The notes under the pieces: model-generated | What the model was told of the DNA's origin: nothing | The model's database searches: none | What the model saw: the letters and a program-made list of their open reading frames with translations, nothing else | Part shown: positions 8,841-20,068 of the stretch, in pieces | How positions within the stretch are numbered: position 1 is the stretch's first letter | How the letters are laid out: each line of letters starts with the position of its first letter | Translations under genes and position numbers: made by a program | Assembly: GCF_000381925.1 (NCBI RefSeq) | Contig: NZ_KB907309.1 | Location: 372,001-436,000 of the forward strand | Source: Nocardia sp. BMG111209 | GTDB lineage: Bacteria > Actinomycetota > Actinomycetes > Mycobacteriales > Mycobacteriaceae | Direction: 5' to 3' | Length of the DNA: 64,000 nucleotides

Positions 8841-11018
8841 TCACCGCTCGCCGTGCCGGTCCAGCCAGTCCGCCATCAGGTGCTCGAACCGCCCGGCATC
8901 CCGGCCCCAGGGCCCGGGGCCGTACTCCACGCCGAGTCCGGCCACGCCGCCGACCTCCGCGAGCCGGGCCGACTCGGTATCGATCGAGGAGGTGTGGACG
9001 GTGTCCAGCTTCGGCCACGTGTCGTACGGCCAGAACGAGAACACCTCCGGGGAGCCGTCGGCGGCGATGCGCCCGGAGGCGACCGCGACATGGTGCAGGC
9101 CGCCGAAGAACACCAGATCGCCCCGATCCGGCGCGTGGGTCGCGGCGCCGTCGTATTCACGCACGCCGTGCGGTGCCAGGGCCAGCAGGTTCACCCGGCT
9201 GTGCTGGTCGGTTTCGGCGGGGTCGATCGCGCGGCCGTCCCGCCAGACCAGGCCGGCGCCGCCGTCGTCGACCAGCGTGTCGTTCCACCATTCGAAGCGG
9301 ATCAGCGACCGCAGATAGCCGCGGTCGACGACGCCGCCGAGCGCACCCGCGTACAGCGGCAGTTTGATGCAGTTCGCCACCGTGTTGATGGTGAATCCGG
9401 GCATCCCGTCGACCCGGTCCGATTTCGCCCACTCGTCGAACAGGTGCAATTGCGGGGCGACCCGGCCGGTCCCGTAGATCGCGGGCCTGCCGAGCAACCG
9501 GCTTTCGATCACATCCGCGACCAGCGCTCCGGCCTCGGCCGGCGCGAGCCGCTGCGGATTCGCCACGACCGGGATCGCGGCCGATGCGCCGGTATCGCGC
9601 GAGATCGGTTCCCCCGCCGCGCGATACCGCGCGGCCTCCCGTTCCAGCTGCGCGATCCGGGTGAGGCGGTCGGCCTCCCCCGAACCCGCTGTCGCCGCGT
9701 CGAATTCGGCCCGTTTCGCCGGATCCGCCAGGTAGTCACGGTATTCGCCGGAGACCACCTGGTCCGGGCCGAACGGCAGATCCGCCGTGCGATCGGTGAG
9801 GGTGGCCCACGCCTCGTCCCGCACGACCGCGACCCGGCGGGCGACCAGGTCGGCCAGCCGATCCGCCATCGATGCCGGCGGCGTACCCGGTGGCCGATGT
9901 GCCGCCGCCGGGCCGAATCCCGGGCCGTCGTCTCCGAATGCGGTGAGGCGCACCGGATCTCGTGGGCCGCCCGGCCGGGCCACCGGGGTCACGACCCCGT
10001 CCGGCGCGATCCGGGGGTGATCGGTCGGCGCGGCAGCGGATTCCGGAACGCGAGCGGGCGGATCGGCGAGCGTGACCGGCTCGTACCCCTGACCGTGGAA
10101 GGCGGTGACGGTGCCGCCGACGACACCGCCCACCACCGCGGTGGTCAGATTCGCCATCAGGCCGCGGCCGTCGAACCGGAATTCGCCGGTGAAGGCCGCC
10201 CGGGTCAGGCTCGCCGCGAGCGTGCCCGGCAGTGCGCCGCCGACGCCACCGGCGGCGCCCAGCACCAGCGTCCGCAATACCGTCGAGCCCACCGGATTCG
10301 GCACCCGCCGGCCGAGCCACCGCCCGACCCGCGGCGCGAGGGCCGTTCCGGTCAGGCCACCGGTGAACCCGCCGACCAGGCCGCCGACCCCGCCGACGGT
10401 GATGGTCTGGAGGTCGAACCCGTGCCGATGTCCCGCGGCGATCTGCAGCGCCTCGGCCGCCAGCGGTACGCCCGCGCCGGCGATACCGCCGGTCAGCGTC
10501 GCGGTGATCAGCATCCGGGATCGGGTGGCGGTGAAGGTGATTCCGCGCGCGGTCATGCGATCGAGCTGCCGGATAATGAACGCGCGCCAGCCCTGCCGGG
10601 CCTGGATCCGGTCGGTGGCGGCCTTCGCCGCGCCCGCCTGCAGCAACAGCACGTCCGCGGCCAGCTGCGCGACCAGGACGATACCCATTCCCTCCCAGGT
10701 GAGTTGGCCCTCCTCGATCGAGTTGGCGCCCTCGTACACCTGCCGGGCGAGGCTGTCGTGATAGTCCGCGGCGCCGGTCCAGGCGGCCGCCGTACTGTGC
10801 AGCCGCGTGGTCAGATGGGTACCGGTGTCACCGTCGAGCGTCGCGGGGGTCGCCGCGGCCCGCGCGGACAGCGCTGCCGAGATCGAGCGGCAGATCGACG
10901 CGGTGTCGCCGAGTTGGTCAGCGCAGCGGCGCATCTCGTCCGGATCGCCGTCGGGCCGGGGACCGAGGACCGGTTCCACCAGTCCCACCGGGAAATTCGC
11001 CGGCAGCGCCGAGATCAT
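8841..11018 (-). CDS. Putative type VII-secreted effector with papain-like C-terminal domain
   Basis: 725-aa multidomain protein. Residues 1-110 are helical and resemble the WXG100/CpnT-like N-terminal domain of ESX substrates (DPDEMRRCADQLGDTA). Residues about 110-310 are a Gly/Ala-rich hydrophobic region with glycine-zipper segments (GGVGGLVGGFTGG, VVGGVVGG). Residues about 310-520 are a Pro-rich linker plus a helical stretch. The C-terminal part has a papain-fold pattern: Cys550 in NTVANCIKLP, then DRGDLVFFGGLHHVAVASG with His642/His643, then FSFWPYD, as in NlpC/P60-like or deamidase toxins. The ATG overlaps the stop of the upstream WXG100 gene by four bases. Secretion and toxicity are inferred; no immunity gene was identified. 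Confidence 0.7.
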   Translation of the reverse strand: MISALPANFPVGLVEPVLGPRPDGDPDEMRRCADQLGDTASICRSISAALSARAAATPATLDGDTGTHLTTRLHSTAAAWTGAADYHDSLARQVYEGANSIEEGQLTWEGMGIVLVAQLAADVLLLQAGAAKAATDRIQARQGWRAFIIRQLDRMTARGITFTATRSRMLITATLTGGIAGAGVPLAAEALQIAAGHRHGFDLQTITVGGVGGLVGGFTGGLTGTALAPRVGRWLGRRVPNPVGSTVLRTLVLGAAGGVGGALPGTLAASLTRAAFTGEFRFDGRGLMANLTTAVVGGVVGGTVTAFHGQGYEPVTLADPPARVPESAAAPTDHPRIAPDGVVTPVARPGGPRDPVRLTAFGDDGPGFGPAAAHRPPGTPPASMADRLADLVARRVAVVRDEAWATLTDRTADLPFGPDQVVSGEYRDYLADPAKRAEFDAATAGSGEADRLTRIAQLEREAARYRAAGEPISRDTGASAAIPVVANPQRLAPAEAGALVADVIESRLLGRPAIYGTGRVAPQLHLFDEWAKSDRVDGMPGFTINTVANCIKLPLYAGALGGVVDRGYLRSLIRFEWWNDTLVDDGGAGLVWRDGRAIDPAETDQHSRVNLLALAPHGVREYDGAATHAPDRGDLVFFGGLHHVAVASGRIAADGSPEVFSFWPYDTWPKLDTVHTSSIDTESARLAEVGGVAGLGVEYGPGPWGRDAGRFEHLMADWLDRHGER

Positions 11019-12601
11019 GTGCGCGTGGCCGGGAGCAGCGCGAGCCGATGCAGGACACGGGCCGGCGCACCGGCGGCGTCACCGCACAACTCCACCTCCG
11101 CGAATCCCTCGCCGAGCGCGACACCCGGACGCAGCACGCCGCGGTCGAAACAGCTCGCGCCCAGCCGTTCCCGCCAGCGCCGATAGCCGGTGACCACCTC
11201 GCTCAGCGGATCGGCCCGCGCACCACGGATCCGCAGATATTCGGCGATCAGCGCTCGCTGTACCCGGCGCCGCACCGGTTCGCCCACCGAGATCGCCAGG
11301 GCGGCACCGATTTCGCGGACGATCGTGACGTACAACGGCCGGGTCCCGCCGATCTCGGCCACGGCCGCGGTGGCGCCGGCGGCATTCCCGAACAGCGCGG
11401 TGTCCGGCATCGCGTCCGGGTCGAGCACGATCCACAGTGCCGGGCGGTCACCCGGTGTGTCCCGGGCCTCCACCCTGGATCGGGGCCCCGGCCGCCCGTC
11501 GACGTCCAGTCCGTGCAGCAGGCCCGGGCATTTCGGCAGTACCGCGTCGAGTGCGGCGACCAGTTCCCGGGCCGCGTCGGGGCCGATCCCGCAGGTGTCG
11601 AATCCGGACAGCGCCAGTCCGTGCCGCGCGGCGGCCTCGCGGAGTATCCGTAGCGCCGAGGTATCGGCGCGGGGGACGGCACGTTCCGGCGTCGACCGGC
11701 GACCGGTCCGCTTCGAGGGGGCGGGCCGGGCGGGCCGCGGCGGCCGATCGGCGCGACGCGGCGGGGACACCCGGGGCGCCGGCTCGTTCCCCGGGACGCC
11801 GCCGGTCGGCTCGGCCCAGGGCGTGCTGGTGGCGCCGCGCGCGGACCACGGTGTGCGGGAGCGTGATTCGGCCGCGGCCGAATTCCCTTTCGGCCGAGCC
11901 GGATCCGAATGCTCCGGGGCACTCGCCGCGGCGGCCGGATCGGTCCTCGGATCGGCTTCGGCCGCAATATCACCCGTCCGGGGATCGGACCGCGAATCCG
12001 AGTGCGGCGCGGCGCTTTCCGATTGCCGCGCCGGATCGTCGGCGCGGGGATCGCGAGACTGTGCCGAATTCGGTTGCGCCGCAGATTGTCCGGATGCCAT
12101 CGGCCGGGGTCCGGCGGTGGTTTCCGGCGTCCCGAGCCCGGATCGGGTCGCGGCCGGGGCGGTGCCGGGAGAGGGAACGGGAACGGCAGGCGACGCGGTG
12201 CCCGGAGTCACCGGATCCGGGAAAGGCGTACCGCCGGTGGTCGGCGCGGGTGCCGTGTCCACCGGAGCGGACGCATTGTCCGCGCCGAAATCCGCCCGGC
12301 CCAGCGCCGTCCCGCCCAGCGCGTCCTGCTGGTCGAACGCCTCGGCGCTCGCGGCGACTCTGTCGCCGAATCCGTGCAGGCTCGCGACCAGATCCCGCAG
12401 ATTCTGCATGCCACGCTGGGCATCCGGGACATAGTTCCTCGCGAACTGCGCACCGGTCTCGTCGGTGCCCCAGGGTTGTCCCTGGTGGTCGACGACATTC
12501 TGCAGGTCCGCCAGCATCTGCGATCCCTCGGCGGCGAGACGGCGCAGTTCGGCCACCGTCGCGCGCAGGCCGGATTCGTCCACGAAAAACGAATCAGCCA
12601 T
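11015..12601 (-). CDS. WXG100-like protein with degenerate metallopeptidase-like C-terminus
   Basis: 528-aa protein. Residues 1-100 form a helical WXG100-like domain with WGTDETGAQFARNY in the turn, the usual mark of ESX-linked proteins. Residues about 105-310 are a disordered Pro/Ala/Ser/Arg linker. The C-terminal domain (about 310-528) resembles a zincin-like fold found in actinobacterial toxins: the expected active-site HExxH is replaced by REIGA (429-433) in YVTIVREIGAALA, while the later GEGFAEVEL (497-505) keeps the glutamate-containing helix. It therefore looks catalytically inactive. Coupled by a 4-base overlap to the papain-like effector gene. It may be a chaperone, structural partner or binding module; this is inference. 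Confidence 0.75.
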   Translation of the reverse strand: MADSFFVDESGLRATVAELRRLAAEGSQMLADLQNVVDHQGQPWGTDETGAQFARNYVPDAQRGMQNLRDLVASLHGFGDRVAASAEAFDQQDALGGTALGRADFGADNASAPVDTAPAPTTGGTPFPDPVTPGTASPAVPVPSPGTAPAATRSGLGTPETTAGPRPMASGQSAAQPNSAQSRDPRADDPARQSESAAPHSDSRSDPRTGDIAAEADPRTDPAAAASAPEHSDPARPKGNSAAAESRSRTPWSARGATSTPWAEPTGGVPGNEPAPRVSPPRRADRPPRPARPAPSKRTGRRSTPERAVPRADTSALRILREAAARHGLALSGFDTCGIGPDAARELVAALDAVLPKCPGLLHGLDVDGRPGPRSRVEARDTPGDRPALWIVLDPDAMPDTALFGNAAGATAAVAEIGGTRPLYVTIVREIGAALAISVGEPVRRRVQRALIAEYLRIRGARADPLSEVVTGYRRWRERLGASCFDRGVLRPGVALGEGFAEVELCGDAAGAPARVLHRLALLPATRT

Positions 12602-12726
12602 ATCGAATCTCCCTGGGTGTTTTCGCCACGATTGTCACCCGGGGACCGACTCGTTCCCAGCAATGGAAACTCGAGGTGAACCCTACGGCTCGAGCGGATT
12701 TCGAGCCGGTGTCGCGAGGAGGTCGA

Positions 12727-13611
12727 TCAGGGCAGCTTGACGAATTCGTAGCCGGCCGCGTGCAGGGCGGGCAGCGCGGCGGACATGCCCGGCGCGGTAC
12801 CGGACTGCGGCCGGTGCATATGGGCGATGGAGATGGCGCCGGGCGCCACCTCCGACATCGCCCGACGCACCTGCGCCGCGGTGTAGGTGGCGCCGGCGTC
12901 GGCGTTGATGCTGAAGCCCACCGGAGTTTCGCCGAGGTCGTGCACGATCGCGACGGCGACCTCGTCGTAATGGGCGGTGCCCGCGCGGAAGAAGCGCGGC
13001 GGCTGCCCGGTCAGCTGGGTGAGCCGCTCGTGATTGCCCCACACCTCGTCGACCGCCTGCTGCGGCGAGGCGGTGCCGTCGATGTCGTAGGCGGTGTGGC
13101 CGTTGACCGACAGCGGGCAGTGCCGGGTGCCGTGGTTGCCGAGTTCGAACAGCGGGTTGGCGGCCAGCCGGGCCGCGCGGCCCGGGTCGGCGTCGATCCA
13201 GCGCTTGTTCAGGAACAGCGTCGCCGGAATCTCACGCGCGATGAGGAAGTCGATCAGGTCGTCGTTGATCTCGTTGTTGCCGGGCCCGCCGCAGGCGTCG
13301 AAGGTGAGCGCCATCTGCTTACCGGTCACCGGGATCGTGGTGGTGATGCCGTCGAGATCCATCCCCCACCGGCCGGGTTGCCGGCCCGCGTACCGCGCCG
13401 CCACCGCCTGCGGTGACGCGCCCGTATGCGCCACCGGTACCGGCGCGGCGACCGCGTCACCCGTCGGAACGGCCGAACTCGACTGCGGCGCAACCGATTT
13501 CGCGACCGGCGAATTGTTCTGCGAAGTACTGCAGCCGGCCGCTACGAATCCGGCGGCAGCCACCGCCGAGGACACCAGCAACCGTCGCCGCGACAACTCT
13601 GGAACCGACAC
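12727..13611 (-). CDS. Tat-exported lipoprotein, polysaccharide deacetylase (NodB/CE4)
   Basis: 294-aa cell-envelope deacetylase predicted to remove acetyl groups from N-acetylated envelope sugars. GTG at 13611 opens a Tat-type signal (SRRRLLVSSAVAAAG) ending in a lipobox VAAGC, so the mature protein is lipid-anchored outside the membrane. The NodB domain has the metal Asp in ALTFDACGG (motif 1, in the TFDACGG variant) and the metal histidines in GNHGTRH (motif 2), followed by FFRAGTAHYDE (motif 3) and a late IAHMHRP segment supplying the catalytic His. A Ser/Val-rich spacer separates the anchor from the domain. It lies 52 bp downstream of citA on the same strand. Confidence 0.88.
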   Translation of the reverse strand: MSVPELSRRRLLVSSAVAAAGFVAAGCSTSQNNSPVAKSVAPQSSSAVPTGDAVAAPVPVAHTGASPQAVAARYAGRQPGRWGMDLDGITTTIPVTGKQMALTFDACGGPGNNEINDDLIDFLIAREIPATLFLNKRWIDADPGRAARLAANPLFELGNHGTRHCPLSVNGHTAYDIDGTASPQQAVDEVWGNHERLTQLTGQPPRFFRAGTAHYDEVAVAIVHDLGETPVGFSINADAGATYTAAQVRRAMSEVAPGAISIAHMHRPQSGTAPGMSAALPALHAAGYEFVKLP

Positions 13612-13663
13612 GCGACGGATGTTACGTGACGGAAACCGTTTTCGCCCGAATCGCCCGGGCCGG

Positions 13664-14809
13664 TCAGTGGCCGGCCACGGTCTCCCAGCCGGTGACGCTG
13701 TCCGGCTTGCGGGGAGCCGGGCCGGTGTAGATGGCGGCGGGCCGGACCAGCTTGCCCAGCCGCTTCTGTTCCAGGATGTGGGCACACCAGCCGGCGGTCC
13801 GGCCGCAGGTGAACATGGCCGGCATCATGTGCGCGGGCACCTCGGCGAAATCGAGGATCACCGCCGCCCAGAACTCCACATTGGTCTCGATGGCCCGATC
13901 GGGCCGGCGCTCGCGCAGTTCGGTCAGCGCGGCCTGCTCCAGCGCCGCGGCCACCTCGTAGCGCGGCGCGGCCAGCCGCCGCGCCGTATCGCGCAGCACG
14001 CGGGCGCGCGGGTCCTCGGCCCGGTAGACCCGGTGGCCGAAGCCCATCAACTTCTCCTTGCGATCGAGGATGCCCTTGACCAGCGCGCGGGCATCGCCGG
14101 AGCGCTCGACCTCCTCGATCATGGGCAGTACCCGGGCCGGGGCGCCGCCGTGCAGCGGACCCGACATGGCCCCGATCGCGCCGGACAGGCATGCCGCCAC
14201 ATCGGCGCCGGTGGAGGCGATGACGCGCGCGGTGAAGGTGGAGGCGTTCATGCCGTGCTCGGCCGCGGACACCCAGTAGGCGTCGATCGCCTCGGTGTGC
14301 CGCGGATCCGGATCACCCTTCCAGCGGGTCATGAACCGTTCGGTGATCGTGACGCATTCGTCGATCTTCCGTTGCGAGACCGCGGGCTGATAGATACCGC
14401 GCGCGGACTGCGCGACATAGGACAGCGCCATGACCGAGGCGCGCGCCAGATTCTCCCGGGCCGTGTCGTCATCGATGTCCAGCACGGGCAGATAGCCCCA
14501 GATCGGGGCCAGCATGGCCAGTCCGGCCTGCACGTCGACCCGCACGTCGCCGGTGTGCACCGGCAGCGGGAACGGCTCGGCGGGCGGCAGGCCACGGCCG
14601 AATTCGCCGTCGACCAGCAGCGCCCACACATCACCGAAGGTCACCCGATTGGCGACCAGGTCCTCGATGTCGACGCCGCGATAGCGCAGCGCCCCGCCGT
14701 CCTTGTCCGGTTCGGCGATATCGGTGGTGAAGGCCACCACACCTTCGAGCCCGCTGACGAAGTCGGCGGGAATTTCCGAGTTGAGAGGAGCCGCAGCGCT
14801 GGCAGTCAT
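13664..14809 (-). CDS. citA: Citrate synthase 2 (CitA type)
   Basis: 381-aa citrate synthase that condenses acetyl-CoA and oxaloacetate, shorter than the main GltA at 17.2 kb. ATG at 14809. Active-site regions are present: the histidine loop SGPLHGGAP, the second histidine in [15 protein letters not shown], and the aspartate region ETNVEFWAAV. In the last motif the usual NVDFY is NVEFW, so the catalytic acid is Glu instead of Asp. This is seen in some CitA-type enzymes as far as I recall. It is divergent from pdxH. It corresponds by size and position to mycobacterial citA (Rv0889c). A methylcitrate synthase role is an alternative. Confidence 0.85.
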   Translation of the reverse strand: MTASAAAPLNSEIPADFVSGLEGVVAFTTDIAEPDKDGGALRYRGVDIEDLVANRVTFGDVWALLVDGEFGRGLPPAEPFPLPVHTGDVRVDVQAGLAMLAPIWGYLPVLDIDDDTARENLARASVMALSYVAQSARGIYQPAVSQRKIDECVTITERFMTRWKGDPDPRHTEAIDAYWVSAAEHGMNASTFTARVIASTGADVAACLSGAIGAMSGPLHGGAPARVLPMIEEVERSGDARALVKGILDRKEKLMGFGHRVYRAEDPRARVLRDTARRLAAPRYEVAAALEQAALTELRERRPDRAIETNVEFWAAVILDFAEVPAHMMPAMFTCGRTAGWCAHILEQKRLGKLVRPAAIYTGPAPRKPDSVTGWETVAGH

Positions 14810-14963
14810 GGATCCGACTCTCCTTGCGTTCGGGCCGCGACGTCTGTGAGGCGGCCGCAGCGTGCCGGCGAGTGCGACGCCCGCGACAAGGAGAATCGGA
14901 GGGGTCGCACGCCGCTCGGACACACCATAGCTCGCCCGTTACTGGGGAGTAACGTCTGGGTTC

Positions 14964-15629
14964 ATGCGGGAATTGGATATCGCCGCGATGCGCGCGGAGT
15001 ACGGCGGCGAACCTGATCTGACCGAATCCTGGCTCGCCGACGGCTGGGAACCACTCGTGCGCCGATGGCTCGAAGACGCCGTGACCTCGGGAATCGCCGA
15101 GCCGAACGCGATGGTGCTGGCGACGGTCGAACTCACCGACGAGGGACCGCGCCCCTACTCCCGGACCGTCCTGTGCAAGGACCTCTCGCCCGCGGGTGTG
15201 ATTTTCTACACCCATCACGATTCGGCGAAGGGCAGTCAGCTGGCGGCCGTGCCGTACGCCTCGGCCACCTTCGTCTGGCCGGCGCTGGCCCATCAGATCC
15301 ATCTGCGCGGTGCGGTGCATCCGGTTCCGGACGACGTCACGATCGAATACTGGCGTTCCCGGCCGCGCAGTTCCCGGCTCGGCGCCTGGGCCTCGCAGCA
15401 GTCCCGGCCGGTCGGCTCGCGCGCCGAACTGGACGGGCTGCTCGCCGACGTCACCGCGCGATTCGAGGATGTCGAGGACATTCCGGTGCCGCCGCGGTGG
15501 GGTGGATATCGGCTGTGCCCCGAGGTGGTCGAGTTCTGGCAGGGCCGCCGCAGCCGGCTGCACAACCGGATCCGGGTGCGGCTCGACGACAACGGCGAGA
15601 CGCTCGCGGTCGAGCGGCTGCAACCGTGA
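14964..15629 (+). CDS. pdxH: Pyridoxamine/pyridoxine 5'-phosphate oxidase
   Basis: 221-aa FMN-dependent oxidase that makes pyridoxal 5'-phosphate from PNP or PMP. ATG at 14964. The family pattern is complete: [35 protein letters not shown] (FMN and substrate phosphate contacts), [27 protein letters not shown], and the C-terminal signature [15 protein letters not shown]. Length is normal. It is divergent from citA over a 154-bp region and is followed by an MFS gene on the same strand. Confidence 0.96.
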   Translation: MRELDIAAMRAEYGGEPDLTESWLADGWEPLVRRWLEDAVTSGIAEPNAMVLATVELTDEGPRPYSRTVLCKDLSPAGVIFYTHHDSAKGSQLAAVPYASATFVWPALAHQIHLRGAVHPVPDDVTIEYWRSRPRSSRLGAWASQQSRPVGSRAELDGLLADVTARFEDVEDIPVPPRWGGYRLCPEVVEFWQGRRSRLHNRIRVRLDDNGETLAVERLQP

Positions 15630-15697
15630 CCGGCAGCCCGGAGCGGCGGAACGGTCCCGCGCAAGGGTTGTAGTCATGGGATGATTCACGGAAAATT

Positions 15698-15712
15698 TGT
15701 GTTCATGACACA
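15698..15712. promoter_or_regulatory. Inverted repeat upstream of MFS gene
   Basis: TGTGT-TCATG-ACACA, two perfect 5-bp arms, ending 24 bases before the GTG of the MFS gene. It could be an operator for a dimeric regulator or part of the promoter. The cognate regulator is unknown. Confidence 0.35.
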
Positions 15713-15736
15713 GTTCGTGACGCTAATCTTCGCCCG

Positions 15737-17020
15737 GTGAAACTGCTCGCCGATCTCACCCCGCTCCGCACCGACTCGTTCCGCCGGTTGTGGACGGCGG
15801 GTGTCGTCACCACCATCGGCGCCCAGTTGACCGTGGTCGCGGTGCCGCAGCAGATCTACGAGATCACCCGCAACTCGGGTTATGTCGGCCTGGCGGGCCT
15901 GTTCGGGCTCGTGCCGCTGATCGTGTTCGGGCTCTGGGGCGGCGCGCTCGCCGATGTGATGGACCGGCGGCGACTGCTGCTGATCACCACCGCGGGCACC
16001 GGGATCACCTCGCTGCTGTTCTGGGTGCAGGCGGCCGCGGGGGTGGCCAATGTCTGGGTCGTGCTGGCGCTGTTCGCGATCCAGCAGGCGTTCTTCGCGG
16101 TCAACCAGCCCACCCGCAGCGCGCTGCTGCCCCGCCTGCTGCCGCCGGAACTGCTGCCCGCCGCGACCTCGCTGAACATGACCGTGGTGCAGTTCGGCGC
16201 CATCGCCGGTCCGGTGCTGGCCGGCGCGCTGATCCCGCTGACCGGGCTGCCGATGCTTTATCTGCTCGACGCGGTCGCGGTGCTGGCCACGCTGTGGGCG
16301 GTGTGGCGACTGCCCGTGGTGCCGCCCACGGGGGCCGCCCGCCGGGCCGGGCTGAAGGCCGTGGTCGAGGGCTTCACCTATCTGGCCACCCAGCGGATCC
16401 TGCTGGCCTCGTTCGCCGTCGACATCATCGCCATGGTCTTCGGGATGCCGCGCGCGCTGTTCCCCGAGATCGCGCATCACACCTTCGTCGATCCGGCGGC
16501 GGGTGGCGTGGCGCTGGGCCTGTTGTTCGCGGCGATGTCGGTCGGCGCGGTCGCCGGTGGCGTGTTCTCCGGCTGGCTGGGGCACGTCCGGCGCCAAGGC
16601 CTCGCGGTGGTCGTGTGCATCGCGCTGTGGGGTGTGGCGATGGTCGGCTTCGGGCTCGCGGTCGGCGGTACCGGGCACGGCCTCACGACCCGGATCGGGC
16701 TGTGGGTCGCGCTGGTCTGCCTGGCGTTCGGCGGCGCGGTCGACATGTTCTCCGCGGCGCTGCGCAACTCGATGCTGCAACAGGTGGCCACCGACGAGAT
16801 GCGCGGGCGGCTGCAGGGCGTGTTCATCGTCGTGGTTGCCGGCGGTCCGCGTATCGGTGACGTTGCCCATGGTTTCGCCGCCGCAGCGTTGGGTACAGCT
16901 ACCGCTGCGGCCGGTGGCGGGTTGCTGGTCGTTGCCGGCGTGGTGCTGGCGGCCGTCGTGTTCCCGGCCTTCGTCCGGTTCCGGGTGGGGCGGCCGACGG
17001 CCGAGGTCACCGTGTCGTAA
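15737..17020 (+). CDS. MFS exporter of the EntS/DHA3 type
   Basis: 427-aa major facilitator protein with about twelve hydrophobic helices. GTG at 15737. The early part [30 protein letters not shown] and the loop [15 protein letters not shown] between helices 2 and 3 are typical of DHA3/EntS exporters. The conserved [20 protein letters not shown] motif after helix 4 also fits that subfamily, which includes siderophore and drug exporters. The mid-loop is short. No siderophore gene is adjacent, and the substrate is not known. It is tandem to pdxH with a 107-bp gap that contains an inverted repeat. Confidence 0.85.
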   Translation: MKLLADLTPLRTDSFRRLWTAGVVTTIGAQLTVVAVPQQIYEITRNSGYVGLAGLFGLVPLIVFGLWGGALADVMDRRRLLLITTAGTGITSLLFWVQAAAGVANVWVVLALFAIQQAFFAVNQPTRSALLPRLLPPELLPAATSLNMTVVQFGAIAGPVLAGALIPLTGLPMLYLLDAVAVLATLWAVWRLPVVPPTGAARRAGLKAVVEGFTYLATQRILLASFAVDIIAMVFGMPRALFPEIAHHTFVDPAAGGVALGLLFAAMSVGAVAGGVFSGWLGHVRRQGLAVVVCIALWGVAMVGFGLAVGGTGHGLTTRIGLWVALVCLAFGGAVDMFSAALRNSMLQQVATDEMRGRLQGVFIVVVAGGPRIGDVAHGFAAAALGTATAAAGGGLLVVAGVVLAAVVFPAFVRFRVGRPTAEVTVS

Positions 17021-17209
17021 AGCCGCCGACGATCTTCTCCGGCACCCCGGCCGACCAGTCGGAATTCGCTGAGTTGTGAAACGTACTGCGAAGTAGTTAA
17101 CGCGCACCCTCGCTGATCGCCCGTAACAGACGCGGGTTAGCGTGGAGGCCAAGCATCGGTTGCCGATCGCGTCCGGTGCCTGCCGTTCTAGCCTGAGAGG
17201 GATCCTTCC

Positions 17210-18520
<1,311 letters not shown>

Positions 18521-18533
18521 ACCCGATTCACCG

Positions 18534-18568
18534 CGAGGCCCGCTTCCCGTTCCCGGGGGCGGGCCTCG
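18534..18568 (+). terminator. gltA2 terminator
   Basis: Perfect 10-bp stem (CGAGGCCCGC at 18534-18543 with GCGGGCCTCG at 18559-18568), 15-nt loop, starting 14 bases after the gltA2 stop. Confidence 0.75.
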
Positions 18569-18651
18569 GTCGTTCGTGGTGTGATCGGCTTCTCGGCCGG
18601 TAGCGGCGTTTCGCCCCGGGACTGCGCGCCGGGATCGGCGAGACTGGTCCG

Positions 18652-19929
18652 GTGGCCGAGCACACGTCCGAATCCGCGGAACCGAACGGCTCGGCCGGAT
18701 CCACCGGGCCGGCCGAGCAGCGGATGCCGCGCTGGCTGCCGCGGGCCATGCTGCTCGCCTTCGCGCTGCTGGCCGGCTATCAGCTGCTGGACTGGGCCGG
18801 ACACAAGCTGTTCGGACTGGCCACCATGATGCTGGTGGCGTTCTTCGTCTCGCTGGCGATGGAGCCGGCCGTGGATATCCTGGCGCGCAAGGGAATCGGC
18901 CGCGGCTGGGCCACCGGTGCGGTGTTCATCACGCTGTTCGCTTGTGTCGCAGGGTTTCTCGCGGCACTGGTGACGCTGCTGGTGCAGACGGTGAGCAATC
19001 TGCTCGAGGAGCTGCCCCGGCTGCTGAACGAGTTGGTGGACTTCGTGAATCACCATTTCCACCAGCACTTCACGATCGACCAGTTACGGGATCGGCTGCT
19101 GCACGACTCGAACATCCTGTCCGGGTACGCGGAACGGGCCGCGAACAACGTGTGGGGGTTGTCCAGCACGATCCTCGGCGGGCTGGTGCAGTTCCTCACC
19201 ATCGCGCTGTTCAGTATCTATCTCACCGCCGACGGGCCGAAGCTGCGGCGGACGATCTGCTCGCTGCTGCCGCCGGACCGGCAGGCGACCGTCCTGCACG
19301 CCTGGGATCTGGCCATCGGCAAGACCGGCGGCTATCTGTATTCGCGGGCGCTGCTGGCGGTGATCTCGGCGGTGGGGCACTGGATCTTCCTGGCGATCCT
19401 CGGACTGCCGAACGCGCTGGCCCTCGGCGTGTGGTTCGGCGTGGTCGCCTCCTTCGTGCCGACCATCGGCACCTATATCGCGGGCATCCTGCCGGTGCTG
19501 GTGGCGCTGACGATCCATCCGATCGACGCGCTGTGGGTGCTGGGGTTCGTGGTGCTGTACCAGTGGTTCCAGGACTACCTGCTGCAACCGCGGATCACCG
19601 CGCGCACGGTCGACGTGAATGCCGCGGTGGCGCTGCTCGCGGTGCTGGCCGGCGGCGCGCTGCTCGGCGCGGTGGGCGCGCTGCTGGCGATCCCGGCGAC
19701 CGCGACCGTGCAGGCGTTCCTCAGCGAATACGTCACCCGCTACGAGGTGGCCGAGGATCCGCGCATCGAACGCGATGTGCGGCGGTCCCGCTGGAAGATC
19801 CCGCAGGGGCGCGGGGGATCGCTGCGGCGCGGGAAGCCGGTGGCCGGGGACGACGCGCCGGATGGTGGAGACGACACCTCGAAGCCCGCGGGTGATGCGG
19901 GAAACGACGAGGACGACGCAACACCGTGA
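18652..19929 (+). CDS. AI-2E family (TqsA/PerM-like) membrane protein
   Basis: 425-aa integral membrane protein from a GTG start. The family pattern is complete: paired N-terminal helices, the central amphipathic segment ([20 protein letters not shown]), and the conserved helices containing [34 protein letters not shown] and [29 protein letters not shown]. Members are permeases or antiporters of unclear substrate; the AI-2 link of TqsA does not transfer automatically. The C-terminus from about residue 370 is charged and disordered, with many Asp/Glu residues. It is a single gene downstream of gltA2. Confidence 0.88.
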   Translation: MAEHTSESAEPNGSAGSTGPAEQRMPRWLPRAMLLAFALLAGYQLLDWAGHKLFGLATMMLVAFFVSLAMEPAVDILARKGIGRGWATGAVFITLFACVAGFLAALVTLLVQTVSNLLEELPRLLNELVDFVNHHFHQHFTIDQLRDRLLHDSNILSGYAERAANNVWGLSSTILGGLVQFLTIALFSIYLTADGPKLRRTICSLLPPDRQATVLHAWDLAIGKTGGYLYSRALLAVISAVGHWIFLAILGLPNALALGVWFGVVASFVPTIGTYIAGILPVLVALTIHPIDALWVLGFVVLYQWFQDYLLQPRITARTVDVNAAVALLAVLAGGALLGAVGALLAIPATATVQAFLSEYVTRYEVAEDPRIERDVRRSRWKIPQGRGGSLRRGKPVAGDDAPDGGDDTSKPAGDAGNDEDDATP

Positions 19930-20068
19930 CGCGGTCGGGCGATGATCCCGAAATTGCTGCCGGACAGCGTTTTCCGATCGGGGTGCGCCGGGATCGCGGC
20001 GGCGACCGGTGGCGGACTCGCCCGGAAATGGTGTGCGGCCCGGCCCGGGGGCGTGCGAAGGTGCAGCC

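Noticed and set aside
8853..11186. 777-aa plus-strand frame opposite the papain-like effector
   Set aside because: Composition (Arg, Gly, Asp, His rich, no domains) is that of an antisense shadow.
17084..17095. TACT-GCGA-AGTA upstream of gltA2 as a RamB/GlxR-type operator
   Set aside because: The arms are only four bases and the sequence fits neither the CRP half-sites nor the RamB core well.
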